A stretch of 7,903 nt of DNA. It comes from Cytophagales bacterium (GTDB taxonomy: Bacteria > Bacteroidota > Bacteroidia > Cytophagales > ES-bin-26). Where the stretch lies: the NCBI GenBank assembly GCA_014379925.1, contig JACMKY010000413.1:1-7903 (forward strand), written 5' to 3'. Within the stretch, counting starts at the first letter, position 1; every line of letters begins with the position of its first letter. Positions 7,213 to 7,903 of this stretch are shown here, piece after piece. A program made the position numbers and the translations under genes. The notes beneath the pieces were generated by a model. That model was not told the origin of the DNA. It did not search any database and was given only the letters and a program-made list of their open reading frames with translations.

Positions 7213-7219
7213 CCCTGAA

Positions 7220-7243
7220 AACCCGGTTGTTCGGGTTGGTTTT
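7220..7243 (+). terminator. Probable intrinsic terminator of the small secreted gene
   Basis: AACCCG (7220-7225) and CGGGTT (7232-7237) form a 6-bp GC-containing stem with the loop GTTGTT, followed by GG and a run of four T (7240-7243). It lies about 90 bases past the stop codon. The stem is short and the T-run brief, so the call is moderate. A preceding run of four A makes partial use in the opposite direction possible. Confidence 0.45.
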
Positions 7244-7306
7244 ACCGGGCTTGGCAAAAGCAATTTTTGGTCAGGCAGCCTGGATCGGATCGAGTTGCCA
7301 GAGAGT

Positions 7307-7331
7307 CCCCTGGCCCAATGCGAGGCCGGGG
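7307..7331. repeat. GC-rich hairpin in the right spacer
   Basis: CCCC-T-GGCC (7307-7315) pairs with GGCCGGGG (7324-7331) around the loop CAATGCGA, giving eight G-C pairs with one bulged T. No T-run follows. It should be stable if transcribed; no function is evident. Confidence 0.5.
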
Positions 7332-7401
7332 GAAATGCCGGAGCCATGAACATGGTGCCAGACTTGCGGCTGGTTAAATAGTTGATAATTAACAATATGA
7401 T

Positions 7402-7512
7402 TTTTGCCACGAAGGTACCAAGCCACCAAATCAACCAACGGATGAGTTCCTTATCAAAACCCTGACTGCTCGGTGCTTGGTGCCTTCGTGACCAGGTGGC
7501 AAAAGTCACGAA
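7402..7512. repeat. Long imperfect inverted repeat, dispersed-repeat-like
   Basis: The left arm (7402-7423) is TTTTGCCAC followed by GAAGGTACCAAGC. The right arm (7475-7504) is its reverse complement with one base change (GCTTGGTGCCTTCGTG) and an 8-base insertion before GTGGCAAAA. About 51 bases separate the arms. A second pair inside the right half, TTCGTGAC (7485-7492) and GTCACGAA (7505-7512), can form a competing stem. From memory, sequences of the type CACGAAGGCACCAAG recur between genes in many genomes of this phylum and others, so this is probably one copy of a dispersed palindromic family rather than a site specific to one gene. Confidence 0.65.
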
Positions 7513-7576
7513 ACACGGAGCGTCGATTCGAAACAAGTCTCAGGTTGGTAGGAAATAAAATTAATACATTCAAAAT

Positions 7577-7609
7577 TTTGCATAATTTAATTTATTCATT
7601 CTGAATTTT
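7577..7609 (+). promoter_or_regulatory. Weak promoter candidate for the last gene
   Basis: A TTTG at 7577-7580 matches the Bacteroidota -33 element. After a 21-base spacer, TGAATTTT at 7602-7609 matches four of the six conserved positions of the -7 consensus TAnnTTTG. The zone is strongly AT-rich and ends about 20 bases before the ATG at 7630. Spacing is slightly long and the match imperfect. Confidence 0.28.
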
Positions 7610-7629
7610 TACTCTGAAACATCTCTCTC

Positions 7630-7903
7630 ATGAAAACAATGCAATCAAGGCTTGCCGGTACGTTTGGCGTTACGTCAGGATGTTTACCACGGATGGTAAC
7701 ATCCGATTCCGGTAGTAAAAACCAAGCACGGGTCAGCCCCGCTCGGGTAAACCAAGGTGGTGATGGCGTTTATCGCGGGCAAATTGGTATTGCAAGCGTA
7801 TTTTTTCTGCTTTTGCAAAGCTTCATTTTACCGCTTTCGTACGCCCAGACGATTGATTATTCAACTTGTCCGGCGTGTACCTCGGAAGACATCCGGCTTT
7901 TAA
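7630..7903 (+). CDS. Secreted protein, N-terminal part only (possible large surface/T9SS protein)
   Basis: The frame is open from the ATG at 7630 to the right edge: 91 complete codons and no stop. Residues 1-51 are a long polar n-region (net basic, rich in Ser, Gly, Gln, Arg). A hydrophobic core follows at about 52-69 (IGIASVFFLLLQSFILPL) with a likely signal peptidase I cut after SYAQ, at Ala72 or Gln73. The mature start TIDYSTCPACTSEDIRLL has a Cys-x-x-Cys pair and resembles, from memory, the first residues of large Bacteroidota extracellular proteins that end in a type IX secretion sorting domain. That end is not in the window. Met4 and Met22 are alternative starts that would shorten the n-region. 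The leader is AT-rich with no Shine-Dalgarno. Secretion is well supported; the surface or T9SS role is inference. Confidence 0.72.
   Translation, partial: MKTMQSRLAGTFGVTSGCLPRMVTSDSGSKNQARVSPARVNQGGDGVYRGQIGIASVFFLLLQSFILPLSYAQTIDYSTCPACTSEDIRLL

Larger units (their letters stand above)
7130..7629. other. Hairpin-rich spacer before the last gene
   Basis: This 500-base stretch holds an inverted repeat at 7166-7212, a terminator-like hairpin at 7220-7243, a GC-rich hairpin at 7307-7331, a long imperfect inverted repeat at 7402-7512 and an AT-rich promoter-like zone at 7550-7610. A 115-codon minus-strand frame (7189-7536) crosses all of these structures, has no recognisable domain, and is probably an artefact of the palindromes. 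Confidence 0.65.

Noticed and set aside
7189..7536. 115-codon minus-strand frame with a hydrophobic middle
   Set aside because: It spans the terminator hairpin and the long inverted repeat; the apparent hydrophobic segment comes from AT-rich spacer DNA and no family is recognisable.
1..7903. CRISPR array, tRNA, rRNA, insertion sequence or phage genes
   Set aside because: No regularly spaced repeats, no cloverleaf with CCA end, no rRNA motifs and no transposase or integrase motifs were found on either strand.

Overview
The window looks like chromosomal DNA from a Bacteroidota bacterium, most likely a Cytophagales/Spirosomataceae-type organism (Spirosoma, Larkinella and relatives). The evidence is a giant hybrid two-component regulator (beta-propeller sensor, histidine kinase, receiver and AraC domain in one chain), secreted proteins with Bacteroidota-style leaders, AT-rich leaders without Shine-Dalgarno sequences, and long hairpin-rich intergenic DNA. 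The genus is an inference.

Layout, left to right. Bases 1-626 hold no secure gene. They carry a perfect 17-bp tandem duplication (134-168), a stretch near 237-513 that reads like decayed coding sequence on the minus strand, and a 12-bp-stem hairpin (524-559). Bases 627-1979 (+) encode an exported, probably lipid-anchored FAD-dependent alditol/xylitol oxidase-like enzyme with the covalent-flavin histidine and the main catalytic residues present. It ends convergently with a 1356-residue hybrid sensor/regulator on the minus strand (2196-6266); the 216-bp gap holds a hairpin at 2098-2130. A 464-bp divergent spacer follows, with a GC-rich set of three competing repeat arms. Next comes a small secreted protein (6731-7129, +) resembling an isolated TonB C-terminal fold, then a 500-bp spacer with a probable terminator and a long imperfect inverted repeat. 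Last is the 5' end of a secreted protein gene (7630 to the right edge), possibly a large cell-surface protein of the type IX secretion class.

How they may work together: the hybrid regulator should sense a ligand in the periplasm and control nearby transcription. Regulators of this class usually sit beside carbohydrate-uptake and degradation genes, but no SusC/SusD pair or glycoside hydrolase is visible here. The oxidase is the only metabolic gene, so a link to polyol or sugar oxidation is possible but unproven. The oxidase gene is clearly lower in GC (mid-40s percent in samples counted by eye) than the regulator (about 60 percent), which hints at a separate origin.

I do not see a convincing new multi-gene system. 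The best leads are the exported alditol oxidase, the orphan hybrid regulator, the TonB-like minimal secreted protein and several unexplained structured repeats in the spacers.
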